Below, piece after piece: positions 24,501 to 34,962 of a DNA stretch of 64,000 bases. The stretch is taken from NCBI RefSeq assembly GCF_964355755.1, contig NC_092670.1, positions 6,041,001 through 6,105,000 of the forward strand. The letters are read 5' to 3'. The position numbers were made by a program, and so were the translations under genes. The notes beneath the pieces are model-generated. The model had not been told where the DNA came from. It made no database searches and saw nothing but the letters and a program-made list of their open reading frames with translations. The stretch's first letter is position 1. Every line of letters starts with the position of its first letter. This stretch comes from Antedon mediterranea. Its lineage: Eukaryota > Echinodermata > Crinoidea > Comatulida > Antedonidae.

Positions 24501-27500
24501 AACAATTGTATAATGTACTGTGGGTGTTATTCAAATACCAGTTGTTTGTAAAATAATCAGTATTTGAAAACATGTTTTTTTCTTATTAGATTCTAATGCC
24601 TCTTTAAGTCTATACTAATCTGAACACTTGATCTGTTTACCAGAAACAAAATTGTGATTTACATATAAATATTTAATTTAAACTTATTTGCACTGTTTAT
24701 TATATTCACTTTATAACCTTTTTTTTTTGCGTAGTACTACTAGTAGTATTGGCATACATAAAATATTGTTAAATGTCAAGAAGCTTGAATGATACGAAGC
24801 ATAATATGTTAATGTGCCTGATTCTCCTCGTTAAGCATGCTTATGTATGGATAAGAGCTGTTCTGCATGGCAGCCATTGTGCTTAAACATAAAATATGTT
24901 ACACAAGTCTACTTTACTTGGCTAACATAAAATATTTTGCACTAAGTCTACTTTACTTGGCTTATAGATAATTTGTTTAAACTTTGCCCTATTACAGTAC
25001 ATTCAGTACTCAATGATTATATTAAACATTTTTTTGTGTAAAATAATCTATTTTAGTGATTTTGTATAAATCATGTCATTTTTAATGTAAAGCCAATTTA
25101 ACAGGTTGTGAAGTAGGTAACAATAACATTAGATTAGAACCAGTTTTTTGCTTCCAGCTCATTAAACACAGTCTAGACAAAATTAGTTGGTGAAATTTAA
25201 ATCTATTTTATGTCACAACATTTATTGCTTGCAACATTGCTTGAAAATTATTTTGAGAAAGCTAGTTTCTATCTGATTATCAAATTTTTCCAATTTCTAC
25301 TGCCAAGAAAAAAAAAGATAATTTATTCGCACATTATTGAAGCAGGCCCTTATAATTAATACACAATCAAATTGGTTAAATAAGCCCAATATTAGAATTT
25401 CTGGTTCTTATTTGCTTATTGTTTTATTCATTTTTAGGGGCAGAAGGTAAAAATGGCTACACAGTATATGCTACATACAAGGCCCCAGAACAAGCACAAC
25501 AAGCTGTTCACCAACTAAATGGTTATGAATATGAAGGCTCAAATCTTAAGGTATGTTTTCTTTGTTGTGTATTTACTGTAGTATGAGAAATGTGAAACCA
25601 GATTGGGAATTTGTAAGAGAAAAAACTTGTACTAGCTTGAAGACATTGTCTAGCTTATACATCACAACTAATATACAAATGGTTGCCGATCATGTTAACT
25701 ACTGTATTAATGATCTCTTTTTAATTTCCTGTTTGTAATGGCTTTCTAGTCCACAAGAATAATGCCTTGCCACATCACCATTGACACCTGACTTAACAAC
25801 ATTATAAAGATGTTTAAGCAGTCATTTAGCCATAGCAACTATCGCCAACAAGACTTGTTTCTTGTATTATTACTGTGGTAATTTTATTTTGGAAAATAAA
25901 AATATGGCCATGGGAAAACTGTCTTGGCTTGTCTTGAAACATAATGCAAGATTCTCGTCGTTCTTTGCGTCGTAAAATGATCCGGTTATTAATTTGAAAA
26001 TGCATCGCTTCAGTTGATTTTTTTCATCAAATTTTCTACTTAAAGCAATAATTCATGTGCGATGTTCCATCATTGTACTCTCCTCATTTAGATGTTTACT
26101 CTTGGGTTTTAGATTGTGGAAAAAAGGAATTCTAATAATTCATTTGAATATGTTTATATGTATACAAATAAGAACTGTAATATCAAATTGTAACCTGAAG
26201 CATTTTATTCAATTCAAATTTACAATTAGTTGCAAAAAATGCATGTTTTCATCTGTCTTGTTTTTATGGCCAGCTAAATCATACATAATAATTGTTTCAT
26301 CGAATGGCATGTATTTTTTTTATCTTCGTAGGTAAGATATCACAATGGCCCTCGTGGACAACGACGCTACCGTAACCAATCTGGATTTATGAATAACCAA
26401 CGTGGTTCAGGACGCAGTAAACCAGACTTTTTAATTAGGTATATCTTTAGTTTTATCTATTTTAATTTTACATAATACAATTAACTAGTGCAATCAGAAA
26501 TGCTGTTAAAATCAAATGAGGTTATCGACAATACTGCCAGTAGTCAATATATATTGGCTCAGTCAATGTAATTGGTCCTATCAACACGATAACCTCGCCA
26601 TCTAATACCTTTGTTTTCTATCAGTAAAGTTGACTTTACATTAGATGTCCACCGTGCCATAAAATCATTCGACAATCTGTAAATATTATTTCCTTTAAAC
26701 GTGAACTTAAAGAATTTATTTCCAGTTAATATTGTTTGTACTGTGTATATATATTTTTTTATCTGTCAACGATTTTAACTTCTATATGAATTTTATATAA
26801 TCATTGTAAATTTATTGGCCTATATTATGTCATTTGAATATTTAATTTAATTTAATATTTTATGTGTTGTACTGTATGTATGTTTTATCGAGGGCCCTAA
26901 ATGATCAGTTCTATTAGGAACTGGATAGGCTACCCTCGGTAAAGATGGAAATAAATAAATAAATAAAACTTGTCAATTTGTGCATTATATAAACTGTATA
27001 CCTAGCCACAAGGCTATAGTAGATAAGCAATTTGAATTAAGCAGTGTATGAATTGGTTTGAACATCCTGTAACATCAGGATCTCTGCTTCTTTTAAGTGT
27101 GCATAATCAGTGTGTCTTAGCATTATTATTATTATTTCATGCTTTCTATTCAGGATGCTCGTCCCAAGTGAACTAGTTGGCGCCATCATTGGTAAAGGAG
27201 GTGCTAAAATACAAGAAACCTCAAACACAACCAGTACAAGAATCGATGTACACCGTAAGGAGAACCCTGGCTCTGCTGAGAAGGCTGTCACTATATTTGG
27301 GCTGCCAGAAAACTGTGCTAAGGCTAGCTCAAAGATACACACAACAATGGTAACAGAGAGCCAGAGTAACAACAAAGGGTAACATGCATTTTATTTTTAC
27401 ATACATTCATTGATTGCCAGAACATTAACAGCACAAATACATTCATCAAAAACAAAAGTAGAGGAGGAAACTGGTACAAGCTCACTGCCTTTTTAAATCA

Positions 27501-30500
27501 CTAAAGGTACTAATTATACCATGAGAACGCTCAGTATAAGCCATGCTAGTTGCTGGATCTTATGCAGTAAACATACTGTTGTTTGGTATGTTACTATGTG
27601 AACTGGACTTGTGTAAAGCCACCATCGGCTTTTAAAAAACAAATTGTCCACTTTTAATTAAACAAAGCTGGCGTGTTCGAAAAGAATTGATATAATATTG
27701 TCCAACATAAAATTATTTACTTTTTTTTCCTTACCTTTAGAACGGATGTTCCACTTAAACTATTAGTACACAATGCCCTCGTAGGGAGACTGATCGGTGT
27801 TGGTGGACGAACATTGAAAAAAATAATCGATGACACAAAGGCTACCATCAGAATCTCCCCGTAAGTATTGTGTGAATCGACAAATCATTTATTAATTTCA
27901 ACAGAGAATATGCATTCAATCCGCATACAGTTTAAATAGTAACGGCTCATAAAGGCAGCATTTTTGCACCATTATAACAGGAGTTTATTTCCAATAGAAT
28001 ATATGAAATGACCTATATCAAACCAGAGAGGACAGTCTTTATTCGTGGCTCAGATGAACAATGTGAAGCCGCAGTGAAAGAAGTGACACAGAAGCTGTTT
28101 GAGATATATCAGAACCATGTACAGAATGTGCAGCAGCAACAACAGCATAATCTCTTCCCTGGCCTAGATCACATGGCGTTGTTCTCTGGAATGGGCAATA
28201 TGCCACAATACAACAATATGTACAACGGTGGATTTAACATGAATGATATGGTAAGCTAAGCACAGTGCTTCAATCACACAATATCCTTGAGTTTGGGTCT
28301 CTCTCTTCATTGTAAACACAAAGTTCACATGGAAATAGTTTTGTGTATGTTGGGCTGCCCGACATTTCAATAGACATTTTACTTGTATTATGCATTTCAT
28401 AACAATTTTCAAACGTGGTTTTACTGTGGATAACTGTATGATGAATACATTGAGCCAATCCTGTGAGAGAATCGGTGATATAAAAAACAATGTTTTTCCT
28501 GATGGCTATCCACCACTGTTTTTGTGTTTATTATTGCAGTAAATAAATGTTTAAATCAATTAAATTATAAGCGAAAGCAACTATTATTGCACATCCAGCA
28601 TTTAAATTTTAATTGAATATAATAGTAATTGATTTTAATGTGTGCATTTGTATTTTCAGGCTCCAAATCAAGGTGGTATTTTACCAGGGTTATACTACCC
28701 ACAAGGTGGCCAGAATAACCAGAGTCAACAACATCCACAAGTTAGTGTAAGTAATGCAACCACTATCGGTGGTGTCATGTTTAGCCTGCTGCAGCTATTT
28801 TTGAGAACCTGGGGAAAATCTAGGGACCAGCCTAGCACTTCAGACCAATGAGCATTATATTGTTACTTCCCCTAGGCCTAATTAATATTAATAATGTATG
28901 ATTTTTTTTTTGCTACTGATCGAATAAATAATATTCATTGTGTAACCACTGTGCACAGTGATACAAATTTGATGAAAAGAATCCCACAAAATTGTAACTA
29001 TAATAATGAACAAAAAAATGTCATTCTATGCATTTCGACAAGTTTATGAATTCATTTTGAATTATGTGCACTTTAGTAATGCTTGGATAACTGAATGATG
29101 AATACATTGAGCCAATCCTGTGAGAGAACCAGTGATGTAAAAAACAATGTTTATCCTGACTGTTATCACGGTTTGATGCAGTGCACTATAACAATCTGAT
29201 ACTAGCAGCTGCACAAGTATGGCAATCCCACTTGTGGATGCCTTGAGATGTTTCTATGCAGCGTTCACAATAACACTGGTCCACCGGCCAATGTCATTGA
29301 AATCGAAGACGAAATATCAATATTTTTACTCAATTCACCTTTTCACAATTTCCTTGCAAAACATTTCACAACTAGACTTGAATTTATTTAGTATAGTTTT
29401 TAATTGGAACTTGTGTGTTATGTTTACACTAAGCTAACTGAATGACCTTAAAATAAGCTTTCTGGGTGGGTGGAAGATTTTTAAAGGATCCCGCCCACCT
29501 CCACCCACAATTAATTACATGCGTGTTGTTGCAGTATCTTTTATTTGAAGTCTTTTTCTTTTGCACAGTCAAATGAGACCGCTTTCCTGTACATTCCCAA
29601 AGATTCAGTAGGTGCTCTAATTGGTGTCAAGGGTAAACACATTCAGGAAATTGCACGCAAGTCTAGTGCATCCATCAAGGTAAGATGCCTTCCACATGCT
29701 ATTGTTGAATTTGTTCAACCTTTATTGAGATTACCCAAAATTACCTTGAATGTGCCAAACATATTTATTGCAAGCCTTGCATATCTGTTTACCAGATCCA
29801 AAAAATAATTGAAATTGCAAAGCCTAGTTATTTTTTTAACTGAACCCTCTTTCAGATATTTATCTTAAATGTTATAATAGTAAAACTGAAGCTTTTTATT
29901 TATCTTCCACTCCATGCATAATGTGCGGTCTTTGTAGACTGTTCCATTTTGATTGCAGAACTATATAAATGTACATTAAAGCAGGATGTTGGGATTGCCC
30001 TAACTAATCTCAATGCAATGTAAATTAATCATAAACCTCGTTTTAACTTTATTAAAACCTTTCTCATAAATATAGTGTACATATAGTCATAGTTTTTGAT
30101 CCAAATTTTTTTTAAGATTGCCCCAGCTGATGATGATACAAACATGGAACGAAAAGTGACAGTCATCGGCAGCCCAGAAGCACAATGGAAGGCACAATTC
30201 TACATCTATGACAAAATCAGGCGAGAAGGATTCTTCGGCAGTGACGAGGTTCGCCTGGCCTCCGAGGTTGCTGTTCCTGGACGTTTCGTTGGACATATCA
30301 TTGGCAAGAAAGGACGCAATGTTCGTGAATTGCAGCGTGTGACAAGTGCTCGTGTTGAGGTGCCAAAGAACGATGTGAATAATGGTAGTGGAGATGCTGA
30401 GGAGACAACAGATGAGACAGAAAAGGAAGTGTGTGTTCGTATCTTTGGACACTTCTACTCAGCCCAAGTAAGTTAAACAGGAAGACATTTTAGTTCCAAT

Positions 30501-31039
30501 AACCACTGTTCTGTAGTATGAAAATTTCCTTATACCATTAATGTAATTACGACCTAGTCATAAATGTAGCACCGAATGTTATTACAACAATCTATCAACC
30601 TGTATATGGGGTGGTATGACATTTGATGCAAATAACTAATGTATTAAGGCATAAATTTGCTGTAAACGAGCTGAATGCTCTATGCTTAGGCTCCTGCAAG
30701 GTTATGCCAGGAACCCTTTAATGTATTTTTTTCGATGAGTTGTGACAGTTGTCTTCAGTTGCTCGCCATTGATTGGTGCACTCGATAGATCGTTGAAAAG
30801 ATAATTGTAAGATGTAAATAGCAGTTTAATGGCGCATGTTCTTACCTGTCAGTGTGGGAATACTATATGGCATAAAATCTGAATTGTTTTTCTTCTTCTA
30901 GGCCGCACAACGGCGTATCCGAAGAATGCTGCAGGACTTCTACATGAAATCATCTAGCTACCCACAGTATACTCCACGCCGAAATGCTGGACAAGGACCA
31001 GGACCAGGTCCAGTACCAGAGCAACCAGTCGAAGCTTAA
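18518..31039 (+). CDS. IGF2BP: Insulin-like growth factor 2 mRNA-binding protein (IGF2BP/IMP/VICKZ), complete
   Basis: A cytoplasmic mRNA-binding protein controlling transport, stability and translation. Twelve exons join in frame: 18518-18713, 22933-22993, 23931-24091, 25438-25550, 26332-26438, 27154-27378, 27741-27860, 27998-28250, 28660-28746, 29569-29679, 30117-30467, 30902-31039 (TAA), giving 640 aa; vertebrate homologues are about 580. RRM1 starts at residue 1 ([10 protein letters not shown], then TFAFVDVDS); RRM2 begins at [14 protein letters not shown]1 has [13 protein letters not shown]2 [13 protein letters not shown]3 [13 protein letters not shown]4 [12 protein letters not shown] Gln/Asn/Met/Gly-rich linker separates KH2 from KH3, and the C-terminus is Gly/Pro-rich. 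The paired order RRM-RRM, KH1-2, KH3-4 and ending KH4 with [10 protein letters not shown] identify the family. The start ATG sits in a leader exon just after the promoter-like stretch and matches the family N-terminus. Vertebrates have three paralogues; which one this corresponds to is not implied. Confidence 0.95.
19577..20813. mobile_element. 1237-bp Tigger/pogo-like non-autonomous DNA transposon
   Basis: The ends are inverted repeats beginning CAGTCAACTCTCCCAATACC and continuing GGAC. TA lies outside both ends (19575-19576 and 20814-20815), the target duplication of the Tc1/mariner-pogo superfamily. CAGT ends with a CCGGA-rich subterminal region are typical of Tigger. Further GTCCGG/CCGGAA motifs occur in the subterminal 120 bp. 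No transposase ORF was found, so it must have been moved in trans. Confidence 0.82.
21120..21339. mobile_element. 220-bp MITE with CAGGCCTTGT ends
   Basis: TACAGGCCTTGTCTTTT at the left is mirrored by AAAATACAAGGCCTGTA at the right. TAGCTA occurs directly outside both CAGGCC ends, a possible 6-bp target duplication. The interior has two related segments (AGGAGTGCGATTTACAACAC and AGGAGTGCAATTTGTAGCAC). There is no ORF and the superfamily is unclear. Confidence 0.7.
21507..21708 (+). repeat. Dispersed repeat family D, copy 2
   Basis: Matches 13148-13347 (CCGCGCGCAAT, GACGAAAAAAGTTATCGCAA). It carries an extra GCGGGCCGCTATAA block that copy 1 lacks. Confidence 0.75.
22484..22675 (-). mobile_element. 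SINE family S1, 3' part on minus strand
   Basis: Read on the minus strand it has GTGTGCACTTTAAAGGACC, GACGAGTAGGGAGTTACCAC and ACAGCCACTGATCAC, as in the S1 copies at 10841 and 42639. It then has CTGAAGAGGTTACCCAGTAT and an AT-rich tail ending in (CAAT)n. The tRNA head is missing. Confidence 0.75.
24113..24134 (+). repeat. Poly-C tract (C12-T-C9)
   Basis: A cytosine run starting about 21 bases after the donor of IGF2BP exon 3. The length may be unreliable in assembly. Confidence 0.9.
24150..24262 (+). repeat. Dispersed repeat family C, copy 2
   Basis: Counterpart of 9352-9480; see that entry. Confidence 0.45.
26600..26975 (+). mobile_element. 3' end of a non-LTR retrotransposon (family L1x), copy 1
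   Basis: The sequence around 26692-26731 translates as [12 protein letters not shown] followed by a stop, the usual closing of many CR1/Jockey-type reverse transcriptase ORFs. An AT-rich 3' UTR follows, then GGGCCCTAAATGATCAG, CTACCCTCGGTAAAGATG and (AATA)n. A related tail is at 37190-37265. The element is 5' truncated, as is normal for LINE copies, and lies in the IGF2BP intron 26439-27153. Confidence 0.7.
28426..28513 (+). ncRNA. Box C/D snoRNA-like sequence, copy 1 (IGF2BP intron 8)
   Basis: A predicted 88-nt 2'-O-methylation guide RNA processed from the intron between exons 28250 and 28660. Terminal stem GTGGATA (28426-28432) pairs with TATCCAC (28507-28513). The C box ATGATGA is at 28438-28444 and the D box CTGA at 28499-28502. 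A D'-like CTGT is at 28461-28464 and a C'-like TGATAT near 28476. The guide before D' is ATTGAGCCAATC; the guide before D is ACAATGTTTTTC. The sequence is closely repeated in the next intron, which supports function. The distance to the next exon (about 145 nt) is a little longer than the usual optimum. Known snoRNA identity was not recognised. Confidence 0.75.
29085..29168 (+). ncRNA. Box C/D snoRNA-like sequence, copy 2 (IGF2BP intron 9)
   Basis: Paralogue of the sequence at 28426-28513, located in the following intron (28747-29568). Terminal stem GATAAC (29086-29091) pairs with GTTATC (29162-29167). The C box ATGATGA is at 29095-29101 and the D box CTGA at 29156-29159. The D'-proximal guide ATTGAGCCAATC is identical to copy 1; the D guide differs by one base (TTTATC versus TTTTTC). 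The stem bases differ from copy 1 but pairing is kept in both, and flanking intron sequence is not similar, so the conserved block coincides with the RNA. Confidence 0.75.
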
Positions 31040-33560
31040 ACAACTGTCAAATGATTAAAATACAAAAACAAAATGTTTAAAAAATAAATTTAAAAAAGTT
31101 TTAAAAAAATAGCAAAATATAAAAAATACAAAAAAAAAGTAAAATACAAAAGGAGAACACATTAAGTAGTTCTAAGAGTCTGGACAGAGACTAATGGAAC
31201 TTGCGATTTGTACTGCTTGTTTTTTAATGAACACGAGGCATCAATTCCCTGAAAGACAAAGAGACGAGAAAAAAAACAAAACCTTTTTTGGAACTTTTTT
31301 TTTTAACGAGAAGTATAAGAATTTTATTGTGTTCATTTGTATATGAGGCATATGCTTTTTGATAGTCTGAATTAAATTTTTATTTTTGATATCAAAAAGA
31401 AAAAAAAGGAAATTTGATTTTTGAATTTGGAGTAAGCAAAATATAAATACTTTACATTTAAATATGTAACTCTTTAAAAGTTACAATAAGATGCCGAACA
31501 TTAGGAACACGATTTGGTGAATTCAAATTTAGCCAAATTTTTCCATATACTACCTTCTGGAATTGTATCCCAAAAAACCCAAACATTGCGCCATTTTTGA
31601 CATGCTTAGAAATGACATCAAAGATGTGTTGACCCGTTTTAGCGTGTTCCGTAAAACCCAAATCATGTGTTTAAAACAAGCAGATAAATCTATAAAAAGA
31701 AAGGAAAAGCTGAAATATCTTCGGCAAGAGTTTCAACAACGATGACGAGGATCCTTGCCACGGACGTTTGTTGCTTTTCCTTTCCAAGAGAAATAAAACT
31801 GATAATTTACAAAGCAAATTTATGTTAACAAACATGCAAAAGAAGGTACGGTACTCGGAAATAGTAGTTTCTTGTGATGATAAATTAAAAATTCAAATGT
31901 ATTAACAATAATAATTACAATAATAATTACATTAATTGAAGCATCTTGCCTGTAACATCAGAATATTTGAATTTTTTAAAGGTTGTCTTGAGCTAGCACA
32001 CAAAACATCAATCATTTCCAAAGAACGAATATGTTAGGTTTTCAGCGGTAGCGGCATGTATTACTACTCAATGCAACTGGTTTCTCAAGGCGATAATCTG
32101 TACTGTTGCTAGGAATGCAAACGGGCTTTTCATCATAGTTGGACTATAAACACTTTAGCCATTTGTAGTCTTTTAGATCATGCATATATTAGTGGCGATA
32201 TAACTGTTGTATTTTATCTTTATATGCATGTATTAAATTTAAAACAATTATTTCAGTTGAGAGAATTTATCAATGACATTACATAGCAATGTGGTTAGTC
32301 AATGAATTTTTTTTTTTTTGCATGTTGGTTTTCTAAAAAATATTAGTTATTAATTAAGCTTAAATCATTCTTTTTAATTAAAAAATGTTAATTTACATTT
32401 CGCGTTAATGTGATTTGTACTATGTAGGTGTAGAATTTTTGGCTGGTCTATCTTTAAACGCATTTTTGACTTTTCGGTTTAGAAAAGAAATTCTTTTTCT
32501 ATCCTTAATCTTTAATATGCGTCATCTGCGTAAGATAACCATAATAGGTAATAGTCGTACAGTAATTAAGGTATATATAAGGTTTTTTTCGCAAAAAGTG
32601 CTAGCTCTCGACTTGTCAATCCCCACAAGAAACTACTCCTTCATATATTAAAACTGCCATAAATATATCAAAACTTGATTTCGGTTTGGTGCTTAAAATC
32701 GGATTATTAACGAATCCGATTACCGATCTTCTTTATATGCGTGTTTGCCGACTCTCATCGTCATCACATTATTGTTTACCGCCCGTTTGCAGTCTGAGAA
32801 CACCGCATTTCACCGCATATCTTTCAGCGAAATAAAACAAGTATTTCTGTGAAATTCAAAGTGATTCAATTGTTTCTTTTTATTGTGTTATGTTCTGTTT
32901 AGTTGTGAATTAGTACCATCAACAAATGATTATTCTGGAACCTGTTGTATCACCAGTACAGTATTTCCAAATGAGTAGTGAATTTAGTAATGTTCTGTAT
33001 TTATTTCAATACTTCCATAATTTCTGACTAGCCTATTGTAGTTCATAGAATAAAAAATTAATAAAATCGTGACACAATGTAAAATCCTTCCAAAAATGGA
33101 TTCCTCCCATAATATGGTCCAATTTTCCCAATAGCAGACTAAATGCTTCAAACTCTCGCAAGGTTAAATGGTCCCAAACCAAATCGCAGTACAGTACACC
33201 ACTTTGATGAAAACCAGACATAATATTAGGCGCGCCAGTCCAAAGGTGTCTTGTACTTAGAGAGTTAATCTTTAATTTATTCATCCACCAGGTCCAATCA
33301 GCAGCTGTATTTATTCATTTCCATCACAAACATTGTTGCATAATGGTGGTAGTTGTAACTCGTAAGCATATTGCCCATGACTAACATTTTTATTTCAATG
33401 ATAATTCTTCATTATAGCAGTTGCTACACAGTTATCCTCCATAGAGATAGCTTAGTAGTTAGTTGAGTTTGTTCTCATACCTTTCAGAGTGATACGTCAA
33501 ACACAAAATACTGTACAAGCAAACTCTATAAATAAAATAAACTAATAGTCCTGTATGTTT
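31040..33560 (+). other. IGF2BP 3' UTR / 3' flank
   Basis: Very A/T-rich sequence after the stop. Possible polyadenylation signals AATAAA are at 31083-31088, 31792-31797 and 32831-32836; the first is only 44 nt past the stop and lies in an A-rich run. IGF2BP mRNAs often have long 3' UTRs. No exact let-7 seed match (CTACCTC) was seen in this stretch. No coding sequence was recognised. Confidence 0.5.
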
Positions 33561-34892
33561 CTTTTTTTTTTCAATTATTTTATTAATTTATTTGGAATTA
33601 CACCTTCAGATCAGTGGCACACTTAGCACAAAGGTGCCTCTTTTTATAATAACAATTATAAAATATAACCATTAATTTACATTAAAAGTATAAAAGGCAA
33701 AAACAACTGTCAAGCCCTACCTTATCCCCCACCCCTTCGCACAACCCCAACCAATGTAACGGATACATACAGTAGATCATTACTCTACGTAAAAATACAA
33801 AATTATTATTTTTTTATCATTTTTGCCTTTTGGAACAAAAGTGTAGGCTTATGTGGATTTGAATAAATACAAATCTGAAGACATAAATCACAATAAATAA
33901 ACATAAATCGCAACAAAATGCAGTTAAATGCAGTATTCCCAAAAGGAAGATGAAATACAATACAGCCATAATGACTTACCTCACTTTTTTCGGAGTTATT
34001 AGATTGATCATCGATAAAATAGGTAGTACATTTAATAGTATTTTATCAATTTGGTAAAGTACGTACTTTACTGTGCTGTAGAGGGCGTAATTAAGTTAAA
34101 AGAGGAGGCAGTGGTTTTTTGCTATAGTCCAATCAAGTGGAAGTATTTTTTTCCCGAAGTGATGCTTGACTGAGCAAGATTTAACAAACGGAGTGGTTGT
34201 GTATTTTCTGGATGTTCTAATGATATATACAATTGTTGAGATGAGGATTTAATAATACTTTTCTAAGGTAAATTTATTTAATTTGTATGTAATAAATGAA
34301 TGTATACTATGATCAATGATATAATTTAGTACTTTCTGTAAGCGAAAGTTGATGCGGCTGAAAAATATCGTTCCAAAGATGAGCACACACCGGGGATAAG
34401 CAAGTGTGATCAGCTGTGGAGACCACTAGGCCGGAAGCAGAAACGGTATATTCCAGGGCGGGGCACAAAGGCTTTTTCTGGTAGTGATTTAAACAGTAGG
34501 TGGTTATTCCAGGCCTACCCTGGGGCCTGGCCTTTTTCTTACATTATTTCTAATTAGTATATGTTTCAACATCAAATATGATACTTAAGTATTTTCCTGC
34601 TACCAGATAAGGCCAGAACATATTTTAGCATTTACTTTAGTAAAAATGATTTTATTTTGTATAATTATTAATATAAACATGATCATGCTGGCAGCAACCA
34701 CCCCTGAACTGTATGAGATTTTAAAGTTCTTGGATACTTTTTTAAATTTCAAATTAGTGAGTCTAGATAATGTTCACAATGTATACCTACTTCTGGTCTA
34801 AAAAAATGGGTTTTACAATTTTTTATTTTTATTTTTTAATATGATGTTTAATGTTGGTTATTGTTGCCCTCCTCCTCCTCCTCCTAGTATTG

Positions 34893-34962
34893 ATATGTGA
34901 TATAGTCTAAAGGTATGACACTTGCATTTAGATAGATTAGTGGTTCAAATCCTGTCCTGTGA
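34893..34962 (+). repeat. tRNA-like SINE head or tRNA relic
   Basis: An A-box-like TAGTCTAAAGG at 34903 and a perfect B box GGTTCAAATCC near 34942 lie about 30 bp apart, as in tRNA-derived elements. The acceptor stem is not intact. Confidence 0.4.

Noticed and set aside
28164-28490. 108-codon minus-strand frame
   Set aside because: It is antisense to IGF2BP exon 8 and the snoRNA-like block.
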